The notes beneath the pieces were generated by a model, which ran no database searches, was not told where the DNA came from, and saw only the letters and a program-made list of their open reading frames with translations. A stretch of 28,159 nucleotides of DNA, taken from the NCBI GenBank assembly GCA_012271025.1, contig JAAXHF010000716.1:1-28159 (forward strand), written 5' to 3'. Numbering within the stretch: position 1 is the stretch's first letter; every line of letters starts with the position of its first letter. The stretch is from Deltaproteobacteria bacterium (GTDB lineage: Bacteria; Desulfobacterota_B; Binatia; Bin18). This document shows, one piece after another, positions 14,197-22,722 of the stretch. Both the position numbers and the translations under genes were made by a program.

Positions 14197-15933
14197 TCAG
14201 GCGGTTGGCACGCTGACCCGGACTTCGGTGCCCCGGTCCCGGGCGCTCAAGACCTGCAGAGTCCCACCACAGGCTTCGGCCCGCTCGCGCATGTAGAGCA
14301 GGCTGTACTGACCGTGCGGATACTGCTCGAGATGGGCGCCGTGACCGTCGTCCTTGATCAGCAGCGACACCCCTTTGTGCTCCTGGACGACAGCGATCTC
14401 GACGTGCGCGGCGTTGGCGTGCCTGCCGATGTGCTCAAGCGCTTCCTGGGTAATCCGAAACAGGCTGAGGGTGGCGGCGGACGGCAGGGGCAAGACCACG
14501 TCGTCAGCCTGAACGGTGACCCGAAACAGGGACTTCCGGCGCAGCTTGTTCACATACTCTTGAAGCGCCGCCACAAAGCCGAAATCGTCCAGCGTGGCTG
14601 GCCGCAACTCGTCCATCAGGCTCCGCACCGCAGCCGCCATGGCGTCCAGCTCAGCGACCAGGCGCTGGATCTGTTCCTCGGCCTCGGGCACCCGCTGGAG
14701 AAACAGGTCTTTGCTGCGCCGAAAGTCCTGGAGGACGCTGAACAGCTTCTCGCCGAGCTGGGCCTGCCACTCCTCAACCAGACGCTTGCGTTCCTCTTCC
14801 CGGGTGCCGATGACCGTATGGAGCAATTCCCGTAACTGCCGGGTTTCTCTTTCGATCCCCTCGTACAGCTGGGCGTTTTCAATGGCCAGGGCGGTGTGCT
14901 GGGCCACGTTGGTCAGCAGCCCGACCGTCTCGGCCGGAAAGCCTTCGGCCGGGTGCCGATCAGCCACCAGCAGGCAGGCCACAGGCTGCGGATAGTCTGG
15001 CTGCATGACCGGGGTGATAAACAGGTTGTGCTCGGCGATATCGTGCAGGGCGTCGGGTCGCAGCCAAGTTTGCAGGGCATCCGGCGTGTCCAACACCAGC
15101 GTGCCTCGGTCGCACACCTGGCGCAGCAGGCCACCTTCGGCCAGGCTGGCGGCCAGCGCCGTGGAGGCGGGCACCGGAAAACTGCCGGCGACCGCGATGC
15201 GTTCGGCCTGTCCACTGCGACGGTCGAGCAGAATCAGCCCCACGCCCTCACAGGCCAGCAGACGCTCCAGCGTGTCAACCAGCTGCTGCATGACCGTGTC
15301 AACATCCAGGCTGCCGAGCGCGCGGTTGACGCTCCACAGCTGTTCGGTAGCTTGGATCGATGCTTGCCTATGGGTCGGCTGAGCGGCGGCGGATGGCTGA
15401 GTCGGGAACAGCACAGCGCCGACCCCGCCGGCCAGGAAGAGAGAGGCGATCTGGGAGTAGGGAGCGATACCGGTGCCGGTACCGGACAGCAGAGCGAATA
15501 ATTCCAGGCAGAACAGCGCCTGGAGGGCGGCCATGATCAGCCCGGCGGCCCAGCCAAAGCGGATGCCGACCGCCAGGCTGATGATATAGAAATAGGCCAA
15601 CGCCGGGCTGTCGATTCCACCGCTCACCCCGCACATCAGGCTCACCAGGGCGGTATCGAGGAGCGGAACCGGCACGACCAGCGGCCGACCTCGGTGCAGG
15701 CGGTAGACCACGTAGTGGCAGAAGCCGCAGTAGACCAGACCCAGACCAAAGACGATACCTGCCACAGGTTGCAGTGCGGCAGCGTCCGGGGCCGATGCGA
15801 GCAGCCACCAGACCAGAACCCCGAGCCAGCGCAGGCGGGTCCAGACCTTTTCTTGATGGATAAGAGGGATGGATGTGTCGGAGCGATACGCCCCCCAGAA
15901 GGCGGACTGCAAGGCTGAAGGCAAGGTCTTCAT
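14197..15933 (-). CDS. Membrane GAF-domain sensor histidine kinase, degenerate
   Basis: About 578 residues. The N-terminal 175 residues hold five or six hydrophobic segments (for example LGVLVWWLLASA, PVAGIVFGLGLVYCGFC, LMCGVSGGIDSPALAYFYII). A GAF domain follows at about 200-355, then a helical dimerisation region and a HATPase_c domain. The layout matches NarL-partner (HisKA_3) kinases. However, the phospho-accepting position in EEERKRLVEEWQAQLG has Trp where the family has His (ELHDxLG), and the N-box EALEHIGRH lacks the usual Asn. The G-boxes (KDDGHGAH, RDRGTEVRV) are kept. The kinase may be inactive or act as a binding partner. The start is uncertain: ATG 15933 or TTG 15942, the latter nearer an AGAGG. 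No response regulator is adjacent. Confidence 0.85.
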   Translation of the reverse strand: MKTLPSALQSAFWGAYRSDTSIPLIHQEKVWTRLRWLGVLVWWLLASAPDAAALQPVAGIVFGLGLVYCGFCHYVVYRLHRGRPLVVPVPLLDTALVSLMCGVSGGIDSPALAYFYIISLAVGIRFGWAAGLIMAALQALFCLELFALLSGTGTGIAPYSQIASLFLAGGVGAVLFPTQPSAAAQPTHRQASIQATEQLWSVNRALGSLDVDTVMQQLVDTLERLLACEGVGLILLDRRSGQAERIAVAGSFPVPASTALAASLAEGGLLRQVCDRGTLVLDTPDALQTWLRPDALHDIAEHNLFITPVMQPDYPQPVACLLVADRHPAEGFPAETVGLLTNVAQHTALAIENAQLYEGIERETRQLRELLHTVIGTREEERKRLVEEWQAQLGEKLFSVLQDFRRSKDLFLQRVPEAEEQIQRLVAELDAMAAAVRSLMDELRPATLDDFGFVAALQEYVNKLRRKSLFRVTVQADDVVLPLPSAATLSLFRITQEALEHIGRHANAAHVEIAVVQEHKGVSLLIKDDGHGAHLEQYPHGQYSLLYMRERAEACGGTLQVLSARDRGTEVRVSVPTA

Positions 15934-16070
15934 AGCGTACAAGCGCCCTCTTTCTTACTCTCTGTGCGTGCCCCTTGTCTAGGGGCGTGGCGGAGTTGGG
16001 AGACGCTATTTTTTTTGAGCGGGGTAGGCTATAGGAACCGGGCGGCTGAAGGTCGGAAAGGAGAAGAGCT

Positions 16071-16391
16071 ATGCTGATGATGCTGAAAGCGCATATTGCG
16101 AAACCTGCTGACGCCTCAAATAAAGAGTTCTACAGTGTCTGGCTCAAGGAAGCCGAGGCGGCTTTGGCGGCCAAGGAAGCCGGGATGATCCAAGCCATAT
16201 GGAAAGTCGCCGGGAAACCGGAGGTGATTGCGATTCTGGATGTCGAGTCAGGGGACGTGCTCGACCGCGCGATCCAGGGCCTGCCGCTGTGGAAGCTGGG
16301 CTACGCCCATATTGTGAAAGACCTGGAATTTATCGCCCTGCGTCCGTATGAGAACTGGGCCGAGGATTTACAGACCTTGGCCCAGGGCTAG
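16071..16391 (+). CDS. Muconolactone delta-isomerase-like protein
   Basis: A 106-residue protein of the muconolactone isomerase family (ferredoxin-like alpha/beta barrel fold), close to the 90-100 of characterised CatC. The family pattern is visible: an N-terminal strand with LMMLKAHIAKP, a helix EFYSVWLKEAEAALAAKEAG, the strands QAIWKVAGKPEVIAILDVES, and the LPLWKLGYAHIVKDLEF segment corresponding to the family's SLPLFPYMDIEV. In the beta-ketoadipate pathway CatC shifts the lactone double bond, but stand-alone homologues occur widely and no other cat gene is here, so the substrate is uncertain. AAGGAG lies seven bases before the ATG. It converges with the dehydrogenase gene at 16445. Confidence 0.82.
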   Translation: MLMMLKAHIAKPADASNKEFYSVWLKEAEAALAAKEAGMIQAIWKVAGKPEVIAILDVESGDVLDRAIQGLPLWKLGYAHIVKDLEFIALRPYENWAEDLQTLAQG

Positions 16392-16444
16392 CGTGCCCGC
16401 CGGATCCCGGCAGTGATCGCGTGACGGGAGTGGCGGCGCCCGGA

Positions 16445-17335
16445 TTATCCCCTGACCTCCACCCCGGCCAGGCGTTCCAGGACTTTGACCAGAGCTTGGG
16501 TTCCCTCATCGCCGGCCCCCAGCGTCTCCAGGGCGTGAAAGAGGGTGTGGACCAGGCTGGTGGCGGGCAGGGCCAGGTGCAGGTGTTCAGCCTCCTGGAG
16601 GACGAGCCGTAAATCCTTCTGCTGGAGCCTGACCATAAAGCCCGGCGCAAAATCCCATTCAAGCACACGCGGAGCGAGGTTCGACAATTGCCACGAGCCT
16701 GCGGCCCCGCCGCTGATCGCCTGTTGCATTTTCTCCAGATTCAGACCGGCCTTGGCGCCGAACACGAGCGCCTCGCCCATGGCCAGGTTTGTCACCGCCA
16801 CCGCGATCTGATTGCACAGCTTGGTCAGCTGTCCCGTCCCGCTGGGGCCCATATGGGTGATATTGGCGCCCATTGCCTCAAAGAGCGGCAGGCAGCGCGT
16901 AAAAACCTCTTGCTTACCCCCGACCATGATCGACAGCGTCCCGGCGATCGCGCCGCCCTCTCCGCCACTCACCGGCGCGTCGAGCAGATCCCCGCCCTTG
17001 GCCTCGACCGCCTGGGCAATCTCGCGGGTAGCGGTCGGTGAGATGGTGCTCATATCGATCACCACCGTGCCCGGCCGCAGGCCGGCCAGGACGCCGTCCG
17101 GTCCCAGGATGACCTGACGCACGTCGGGCGTGTCGGTGACAATGCTGATGACGACCTCGGCTGTCTCGGCAATCTCTTGGGGCGAAGCCGCCCCGGTCGC
17201 GCCGTCCTCGATCAGGGCTTCAACCGATTCCCGGCGTCTGCTGTAGACGCTCAGTGGATAGCCCGCCTTGAGCAGGTTGCGGGCCATGGGCTTGCCCATG
17301 ATGCCAAGACCGATAAAACCGACACGTGTCTCCAT
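16445..17335 (-). CDS. Beta-hydroxyacid dehydrogenase (3-hydroxyisobutyrate / tartronate-semialdehyde reductase type)
   Basis: A 296-residue NAD(P)-dependent oxidoreductase. The N-terminal Rossmann fold starts VGFIGLGIMGKPMARNLLKA, with the GLGIMG dinucleotide-binding loop. The substrate signature is DAPVSGGEGGAIAGTLSIMV and the catalytic lysine is in GQLTKLCNQI. Family members reduce or oxidise small beta-hydroxy acids such as 3-hydroxyisobutyrate or 2-hydroxy-3-oxopropionate; which one is not clear from sequence. I chose the ATG at 17335, which has GGGGAGG four bases upstream; an upstream in-frame start at 17365 adds ten unlike residues. It is transcribed alone. The 157 bases up to the next gene show no identifiable feature. 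Confidence 0.9.
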   Translation of the reverse strand: METRVGFIGLGIMGKPMARNLLKAGYPLSVYSRRRESVEALIEDGATGAASPQEIAETAEVVISIVTDTPDVRQVILGPDGVLAGLRPGTVVIDMSTISPTATREIAQAVEAKGGDLLDAPVSGGEGGAIAGTLSIMVGGKQEVFTRCLPLFEAMGANITHMGPSGTGQLTKLCNQIAVAVTNLAMGEALVFGAKAGLNLEKMQQAISGGAAGSWQLSNLAPRVLEWDFAPGFMVRLQQKDLRLVLQEAEHLHLALPATSLVHTLFHALETLGAGDEGTQALVKVLERLAGVEVRG

Positions 17336-17492
17336 ACTGCCTCCCCGCTTGGCGCGTGATGGCACTATTCTTCGACTGTTTGGGCCACAATGGCAAGGCC
17401 CCGAGCAAGAGGGGTGAGTGGGCGGAACGGGTAGGGGGAAGGACAGGGAGGTGCGGGCCGGGAGTGGGGCTCAACACCTCCGCCAGGCTGCG

Positions 17493-18041
17493 CTAGGCCG
17501 GAGTTTCTACGCTGATTTCCTGGAAGTCGTCCTGTTCTTCAACAACCGGCTCGTCTTTTCTGTCCCAGGACCAGGAGGCGTCGCGTTCGGGGGCGGTTGG
17601 AGCGGGGGGGGATGGAGCGGCTGTGGCGGACGCGGCAGCTTCGTTCTGGTCTGACCCCGGCGGATCGGTCTTGGGCCGGCCACGCATGGGCATGCGGTTG
17701 CGGACCTCGCGCCAATGAAAGCTGCTGGGCGGGCTCTGGAGTCGTTCAAAGCTGGCCAGGAGTAATTCTTTGCTGTCAGCACGGCCAAAGCAGTGGTCGC
17801 CAATCCACATTTCCCAGCCGGGCCGGACACTGCCGTCCGGTGCGGTCAGGTCGCGACGCACAAAGTTCGGCGTGACCGTCGGCAGCGCACCGCTCGCCTG
17901 AACCTCGTCGTCGGGAGCCGACGGGGCAGAACTGGCAGCGGCTGATGGCTGGGCTGCCGGACCGCTTGACTTGGCTGCCCGCTTGGCAGTGCGCTTTTTA
18001 GCCGCTGGCTTTGTTTCCTGCCGTGCAGGACGAAGACTCAT
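17493..18041 (-). CDS. Hypothetical protein with basic Ala/Pro N-tail and acidic C-tail
   Basis: A 182-residue protein I do not recognise. It is a three-part molecule. Residues 1-50 are Lys/Ala/Pro/Ser-rich (AAKKRTAKRAAKSSGPAA), like histone-H1-type tails. About 55-120 form a compact, aromatic-containing core (PGWEMWIGDHCFGRADS, then ELLLASFERLQSPPSSFHW). The rest is Pro/Ala low complexity ending in an acidic stretch (VVEEQDDFQEISVE). No signal peptide or membrane segment is seen. AAGGAGAGG upstream of the ATG supports translation. The basic tail suggests nucleic-acid contact and the core may bind a ligand, but this is only inference. Confidence 0.65.
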   Translation of the reverse strand: MSLRPARQETKPAAKKRTAKRAAKSSGPAAQPSAAASSAPSAPDDEVQASGALPTVTPNFVRRDLTAPDGSVRPGWEMWIGDHCFGRADSKELLLASFERLQSPPSSFHWREVRNRMPMRGRPKTDPPGSDQNEAAASATAAPSPPAPTAPERDASWSWDRKDEPVVEEQDDFQEISVETPA

Positions 18042-18348
18042 ATCCTCTCCTTCGCTGCGCTTCTTCTGGACAGAGTCCGAAAGAAGGTTAGGTGAACCGT
18101 GGCTGAGAGTCCGGTCTGGAAAGAGGCTTGCCGACCCACGTTCAGGCCCGGTTCAGTAGAACTCGTCGGATAGGTGCAAATGAAACGGGTATGCCAAGAT
18201 GTTCAGGCTATTCAGGATATTGCAGACTCTCTCCGGCACCGCTTACCCTGTAAGCCTCCCATGTTTTCGCCCCGATTTCAATCCCCCATGCGCCTATTGC
18301 AGCCGGGTTGCGGCCATCGGAGGCGGTCGGTCTGCACCGGGCCGTCGC
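18042..18348. other. Intergenic gap, about 307 bases, no gene seen
   Basis: This stretch lies upstream of the hypothetical gene (17493-18041) and downstream of moaC, both minus strand, so it should hold the promoter of the former. I looked for tRNA-like cloverleaf ends, a T-tracted hairpin and small frames with a ribosome binding site and found none that I would support. Only the AAGGAG site at the 17493-18041 gene start is clear. Confidence 0.5.
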
Positions 18349-18828
18349 TTATGCCGGGCGGATGTAGGCGCCGCTCTTGCCGCCGGTTTTTTGCTGGAGA
18401 CACACGTCCGAGATGCGCATGCCTTTTTCCACCGCTTTACACATGTCGTAGACGGTCAGGGCCGCGACCGATACTGCGGTCAGGGCCTCCATTTCGACAC
18501 CGGTTTTGCCCTGAACCGCAACCCGTGCCTCAATGTCCAGCCGGCCGTCGGAGGGGTGGGGGGTGAACTCGACCGTGATGGAGGTCAGCGGCAGGGGATG
18601 GCACAACGGAATCAGCTCGGCGGTTTTTTTGGCCGCCATGATGCCGGCAACCCGGGCCACGGCCAGCACGTCGCCCTTGGGCAGCTGGCCGGTGGTGATC
18701 AGGCGCAGGGTTGCGGGCTGCATGTGGACCGTGCCGCTGGCCCGCGCCTCGCGGGCGGTCACGGCCTTGTCGCCAACATCAACCATGCGGGCATGGCCGT
18801 GGGCGTCGGTGTGGCTGAGTTTCTCCAT
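18349..18828 (-). CDS. moaC: Cyclic pyranopterin monophosphate synthase MoaC
   Basis: A 159-residue MoaC, which with MoaA converts GTP to cyclic pyranopterin monophosphate, the first stage of molybdenum cofactor synthesis. Family signatures are complete: [36 protein letters not shown] (substrate loop) and [20 protein letters not shown] followed by the catalytic-region CKAVEKGM. Length equals the usual 155-165. The ATG has only a weak ribosome binding site. No other moa or moe gene is in the window, so the pathway genes are scattered in this genome. The 166 bases up to the DUF4149 gene hold the presumed promoters of the two divergent genes; I see no Moco riboswitch-like element. Confidence 0.96.
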   Translation of the reverse strand: MEKLSHTDAHGHARMVDVGDKAVTAREARASGTVHMQPATLRLITTGQLPKGDVLAVARVAGIMAAKKTAELIPLCHPLPLTSITVEFTPHPSDGRLDIEARVAVQGKTGVEMEALTAVSVAALTVYDMCKAVEKGMRISDVCLQQKTGGKSGAYIRPA

Positions 18829-18994
18829 GGCTGGTGCTGTCTGAGCTATGCGAGCCTACGGCTGGGATGCAGGCCAGTCTGCCACAGGCGGAGACAAGCT
18901 GGCAAGCGGGCTGCGGCGTGGGTGAGGGGAAAGCCTGGTGGCACTTGACGCTCCGGTGCGGGATCGCTAGCCAGAACATGCAAGGAGATCGATA

Positions 18995-19408
18995 ATGCTG
19001 GACACAATCCTCCTCACCGCAACCGGCATGTGGCTTGGCGCCATGGTGTTTTTTGCCGCAGTCGTTGCGCCAACGGTGTTTGGCACCCTGGAGCCGGTCG
19101 AAGCCGGGCGGATGATCCGCCGGGTGTTTCCCAAGTACTACCTGTTCGGCCTGGTATGTATAACGGTTGCTCTGCTGGCCAGTCTGGCGCGGCCGAACTG
19201 GTGGACTGCGGCCTTCGCCCTGCTGCTGGGCATCACCGCCTACGCTCGCCAAATCCTGATGCCCAGGATCAACACCGCTCGCGATGCCATGCTGGAAAAG
19301 CACGAGGAACACTCCCCGGCCTTCACCCGCTTGCACAAGCTGTCAGTTCAACTCAACGCCCTTGAAATGCTGGTGTGCGCGGTTCTGATGTACGCCATGG
19401 CGCGCTGA
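18995..19408 (+). CDS. DUF4149-type integral membrane protein
   Basis: A 137-residue protein with four predicted membrane segments, at about 4-28 (TATGMWLGAMVFFAAVVAPT), 48-66, 70-90 (AAFALLLGITAYARQILMP) and 115-135. The pattern WLGAMVFFAAVVAPTVF at the start, then GRMIRRVFPKYY in the loop and FTRLHKLSVQLNALEML near the end matches the DUF4149/TMEM205-like family, which has no assigned function. AAGGAG lies seven bases before the ATG, so the start is firm. It is divergent from moaC and converges with sixA, 14 bases from that gene's stop. Confidence 0.85.
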   Translation: MLDTILLTATGMWLGAMVFFAAVVAPTVFGTLEPVEAGRMIRRVFPKYYLFGLVCITVALLASLARPNWWTAAFALLLGITAYARQILMPRINTARDAMLEKHEEHSPAFTRLHKLSVQLNALEMLVCAVLMYAMAR

Positions 19409-19422
19409 TCGACGCCCGGTGC

Positions 19423-19908
19423 TCAGGCGCTGCGGCCGGACACGAACACAAAACGGAGTCTGCCCGGCGTGCCGGTCAGGGTGTTCCATGAGGGAGTATC
19501 GAGGTCGATGCCGACCAGGGCCCCAGTCGGCAGGGGCAGCTCCCGGCCGCTCAGCCGACTGACCAGGTCTTCGAGGTCGGGGTTATGGCCGACCAGCAGC
19601 ACTGTCCGACAGGCGTCGTCCAGCCCGGCCAGGACCTCAATATGCCGAGCCGGACCGGACAAGTACAGGCTGTCCAGTTTGACGATGCTGCCCGCATAGC
19701 CAGCCGTGCGCGCCGCCCGCTTGGCGGTTTGGCGGGCGCGGCGAGCGGCCGACGAAATGACCAGATCAAGCCGAATTCCCTGCCGACCGATCTCTTGCCC
19801 GGCCTGCTCGGCCTGCCGGCGGCCGCGTTTTTTGAGGCCACGCGCGAAATCGTGCTCGGGGCTATCCGGCCGAGCCTTGCCGTGGCGGAGGATGAGCAGG
19901 GTTTTCAC
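19423..19908 (-). CDS. sixA: SixA-type phosphohistidine phosphatase
   Basis: A 161-residue histidine phosphatase of the SixA branch. The catalytic motif RHGKA lies at the N terminus (KTLLILRHGKARPDS), the second conserved arginine in ISSAARRARQTA and the second catalytic His in LLVGHNPDLEDLV. Known SixA removes phosphate from histidine of HPt or PTS proteins; homologues may act elsewhere. I take the GTG at 19908 as the start, because the product then begins like other SixA proteins. A TTG at 19926 would overlap the upstream gene by 8 bases. The gap to the aldo-keto reductase stop is about 10 bases, so it is the third gene of that minus-strand group. Confidence 0.87.
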   Translation of the reverse strand: MKTLLILRHGKARPDSPEHDFARGLKKRGRRQAEQAGQEIGRQGIRLDLVISSAARRARQTAKRAARTAGYAGSIVKLDSLYLSGPARHIEVLAGLDDACRTVLLVGHNPDLEDLVSRLSGRELPLPTGALVGIDLDTPSWNTLTGTPGRLRFVFVSGRSA

Positions 19909-19918
19909 GCCATTGCCG

Positions 19919-21199
19919 TCAGACAAATCTGAGCAGACGGTCGGCGTGCAGCAGCTTGGCCTTGATCGGCAGCTGGGACGGACAGGCCTGCTCGCACGGC
20001 GCCCGGCAGTCCACGCACTGTGACGCGTTGCGCGCCTCGGGCAGTTTGGCGTACTCTTCCATGCCGACGCGCTGCTGGCCGTAGTTTTCGTAGTACATGG
20101 CGTAGCGCAGGATGTCGTCGACCGGCACCTCGGCCGGGCAGGAGGACAGACACTCCCCGCAGCCCGGCGGGCAGTAGTCGTTGGCGATCAGACGGTCGTA
20201 TTTTTCGAGCAGCGCAACATCGGCCTGCTGCACCGGCTGACCCGAGGCGTGCAAATACTCGTCGATCTGGGACCGTGAACTCATGGTCACCACCAGACAG
20301 CTGACATCCTGGTTTGACAGCACCCACTTGAAGGCCGCCTGGGAGAAGGTCTCGCGTTCGGTCGAACTGAAGTCCGACAGCGCTGTATGCCGGGCGCCCT
20401 TGAGCGTTTTCATGGCCACGACCCCGACCCCCTTTTGCTTGGCGTCGTGAAAGATGGTGGTCAGCTCGGGCCAGTTCCGAAAATTATAGGCGACCATGAT
20501 GACGTCGAAGCGGTCCGAGTCAACGGCGTGACGCATGACCTGTTCCAGCCGCGGCGTGTGGGACGAGACGCCCAGGAAGCGCAGCTTGCCCTGCTCTTTG
20601 AGCCGATCAAAGGCCTCATGGATATTGGGGTTCATCAGCCGTTCGATGGAGTTGCAGGCGTGGATGTGGGCCAGGTCGAGGTAGTCGGTGCCGATCCGTT
20701 GCAGGCTGGCTTCAATTGCAGCGATGACGTCTTTGACCGGCGTGGAATTGCTGAGGTGACCGCTCGGGGTACAGAACTTCGACACAATAAACAGCTTGTC
20801 GCGCGGATAGCCCCTGATCCCTTCGCCCAGGGCGCGTTCCGAGCCGGCCCGGGAATAGTCGGGCGAGGTGTCGAAATAATTGACGCCGCGCTCCAGCGCG
20901 TGCTTGACGACCCCGGTGTCATGCAGGCCCGCACAGCCAAACGAGATGTCCGAAACCTGCACCCCGGTCCGGCCCAGGGTGCGGTACTGGCGGATACCTG
21001 CCTCCTGCCAGTCCGGACTGTGTCGGTCGGCCTGTTCTTCGACCGGCTGGAGTAAAAAGAGCTGGGTCTGGTACTCACAGCCGGCGGCCAAAGCCGCGCC
21101 GCCGCCGGTCAGTCCGACCGCGGCCTGGCGTAAGAAGGTGCGTCGGCTCGGGTTATTGGCCTGGGCTGGAGTCGAGCGGGATGTTTGCTTGGCGTCCAC
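19919..21199 (-). CDS. Tat-exported aldo/keto reductase with ferredoxin-like C-terminal domain
   Basis: A 426-residue fusion. Residues 1-41 form a twin-arginine signal (SRRTFLRQAAVGL) ending at a lipobox-like ALAAGC, so the protein is probably exported folded and lipid-anchored. The aldo-keto reductase barrel follows, with the tetrad D110, Y115, K141 and H180 in NYFDTSPDYS, FIVSKF and DLAHIH. The C-terminal domain has cysteines C-x3-C-x2-C-x3-C (DYCPPGCGECLSSCP) and C-x2-C-x3-C-x3-C (CVDCRAPCEQACPSQLP), the pattern for two [4Fe-4S] clusters. The GTG at 21199 is chosen because AGGAGG lies six bases upstream. It sits between a metallophosphoesterase and sixA on the same strand. Substrate and electron partner are unknown. 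Confidence 0.9.
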   Translation of the reverse strand: MDAKQTSRSTPAQANNPSRRTFLRQAAVGLTGGGAALAAGCEYQTQLFLLQPVEEQADRHSPDWQEAGIRQYRTLGRTGVQVSDISFGCAGLHDTGVVKHALERGVNYFDTSPDYSRAGSERALGEGIRGYPRDKLFIVSKFCTPSGHLSNSTPVKDVIAAIEASLQRIGTDYLDLAHIHACNSIERLMNPNIHEAFDRLKEQGKLRFLGVSSHTPRLEQVMRHAVDSDRFDVIMVAYNFRNWPELTTIFHDAKQKGVGVVAMKTLKGARHTALSDFSSTERETFSQAAFKWVLSNQDVSCLVVTMSSRSQIDEYLHASGQPVQQADVALLEKYDRLIANDYCPPGCGECLSSCPAEVPVDDILRYAMYYENYGQQRVGMEEYAKLPEARNASQCVDCRAPCEQACPSQLPIKAKLLHADRLLRFV

Positions 21200-21259
21200 G
21201 GGCGGCCTCCTCAGCAGGTGATTGCGGATGAGGCTAGCACGCGGGCGGACGGCAGACAA

Positions 21260-21838
21260 TCAAGACAGGCAGAAACGGTGAATGGCGGCCTGTTTGGTTT
21301 CGGTATCGAAGATCGCATACGCCCCGCGTCTGTCCCGGTCACGGGGCTGGGAGGGCGAGCCGGGATTGACGACCAGGACCGAGCCGGTCCGCTCCACAAA
21401 CGGAACATGGGTATGTCCGAAACAGACCAGGTCGTAGGGCAGGTCGGCGAACTGTTTGAGCCGGGCGCTGCCGGGGTAGATATACTCGTCGTGGGGCTCC
21501 CAGGGGCTGGCATGAACCATCAGAATCGTTGCCCCACCGCACTCAATCTCGCGTCTGAGCGGCGCCTGGGCCAGGAAGTCGAGTGATTCCGCAGCAAAGG
21601 TGTCGCGGCATTTTTGCAGATAGGCCGGGTTGCGTCCGCCGAACAGGACAAGTTCGTGGTTGCCCTGAATACACACCACCCCGGCCCGCCTGAGCAGCTC
21701 GACCGTATCCGCACAGAAGCGGTACTCGCTGATGGCGTCACCCGGACACAGCAGCATATCGGTCGAGGGCATATCCTCAAGCGCGCGACGCAGGGCTGCG
21801 GCGTCGGCGTGAATATCCGAGACGATACCGATTCTCAT
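21260..21838 (-). CDS. Metallophosphoesterase (YfcE/MJ0936 type)
   Basis: A 192-residue calcineurin-like phosphoesterase with all metal-binding motifs: SDIHAD near the N terminus, then GDAISEY, GNHELVL, VHASPWEP and FGHTHVP. Small members of this type (YfcE, MJ0936) are Mn/Ni-dependent phosphodiesterases with unknown physiological substrates. I chose the ATG at 21838 because it gives MRIGIVSDIHAD, the family start, with AGGG five bases upstream. An upstream frame to 21934 is unlikely. It is the first gene of the minus-strand group leading into the aldo-keto reductase (60-base gap) and sixA. It diverges from the methyltransferase gene. Confidence 0.9.
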   Translation of the reverse strand: MRIGIVSDIHADAAALRRALEDMPSTDMLLCPGDAISEYRFCADTVELLRRAGVVCIQGNHELVLFGGRNPAYLQKCRDTFAAESLDFLAQAPLRREIECGGATILMVHASPWEPHDEYIYPGSARLKQFADLPYDLVCFGHTHVPFVERTGSVLVVNPGSPSQPRDRDRRGAYAIFDTETKQAAIHRFCLS

Positions 21839-21964
21839 ATAAGCCCTGTGTTCTAAAGACTTCTGGTGTGAGACGCAAGGGGTCAAAAATGAGCACGGAT
21901 CAACACGGGCGATACACCCGTGGCGCGCTTGCACGCCGGGGGCGGAGGTGCCATACAGGGGGCT

Positions 21965-22708
21965 ATGGGACAGACCGATACTCTGTGTGGCTGGGACGAT
22001 CAGAAGCGGGTGGATTATTTTGTGACGCGCGGCGAACTCCTGATTCCCAAGCGCTATGAACAGCTCAGCAGCCTGGTCGATTTTTTCCCTTGGCCGACCG
22101 ATCAGCCCATTCGGGTGTTGGATTTAGGTGCCGGCTACGGGGCGGTGACGGAAACCATTCTCACGCGTTATCCGCAGGCCAGCGTGGTGTGGCTGGACGG
22201 CTCGACGGCCATGCAGGGCCACGCCGAGCCGCGTTTGGCCAAGTACGGCCAACAGGTGTGCATGTTTCTCAGAGATCTGGCCGACCCGGCCTGGTCGGCT
22301 GAGCTGCCGGGACCGTTTCACGCTGCGGTGTCGGCAATTGCCCTGCACCATCTGACCGATCAGCGCAAGCGGGCGCTGTGCGCCGAGGTCTACGAGTTGC
22401 TGCTACCCGGCGGCATGTTCCTCAACAACGATGTGGTGAGCGGCGCGCCGGACATGCGTGAGCATTTTACCCCGCTGTCCGACCGGGTGGTTCAACACCA
22501 CCTGCGTGAGCGTACCGGCGTGGAACACTCTCTGGAGGAAATCCGTCAGGCGCGCACGGCCATGCAGCGACCCAAGGGCCAGAGCAGCCACATCGCGCCG
22601 CTTGAGCCGCAGCTGGAGTGGTGGCGCGAGGCCGGCTTTCAGATGGTGGACTGCTACTGGAAGTTCCTGAATTTTGCGATCTTTGGCGGGATGAAAGGCG
22701 AGGGGTAG
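21965..22708 (+). CDS. Class I SAM-dependent methyltransferase
   Basis: A 247-residue Rossmann-type methyltransferase. The AdoMet-binding motif I is VLDLGAGYGAVTETIL; motif II follows with VVWLDGSTAMQG and motif IV is AVSAIALHHLTD. The C-terminal part has LLLPGGMFLNNDVVSG (motif V region) and a helix LEPQLEWWREAGFQMVDCYW, as in small-molecule methyltransferases of the type-11/25 groups. The acceptor substrate is unknown. I take the ATG at 21965; the ribosome binding site is weak (GGGGG two bases before) and an in-frame upstream GTG at 21920 is possible. A 7-base repeat array begins 15 bases after its stop. Confidence 0.83.
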   Translation: MGQTDTLCGWDDQKRVDYFVTRGELLIPKRYEQLSSLVDFFPWPTDQPIRVLDLGAGYGAVTETILTRYPQASVVWLDGSTAMQGHAEPRLAKYGQQVCMFLRDLADPAWSAELPGPFHAAVSAIALHHLTDQRKRALCAEVYELLLPGGMFLNNDVVSGAPDMREHFTPLSDRVVQHHLRERTGVEHSLEEIRQARTAMQRPKGQSSHIAPLEPQLEWWREAGFQMVDCYWKFLNFAIFGGMKGEG

Positions 22709-22722
22709 GGGAAGAGGGGAAA

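Noticed and set aside
15970..15986. Hairpin GCCCCT-TGTCT-AGGGGC followed 20 bases later by eight T
   Set aside because: The T-run is not adjacent to the stem and the site lies between divergent genes, where a terminator is not expected; may be chance.
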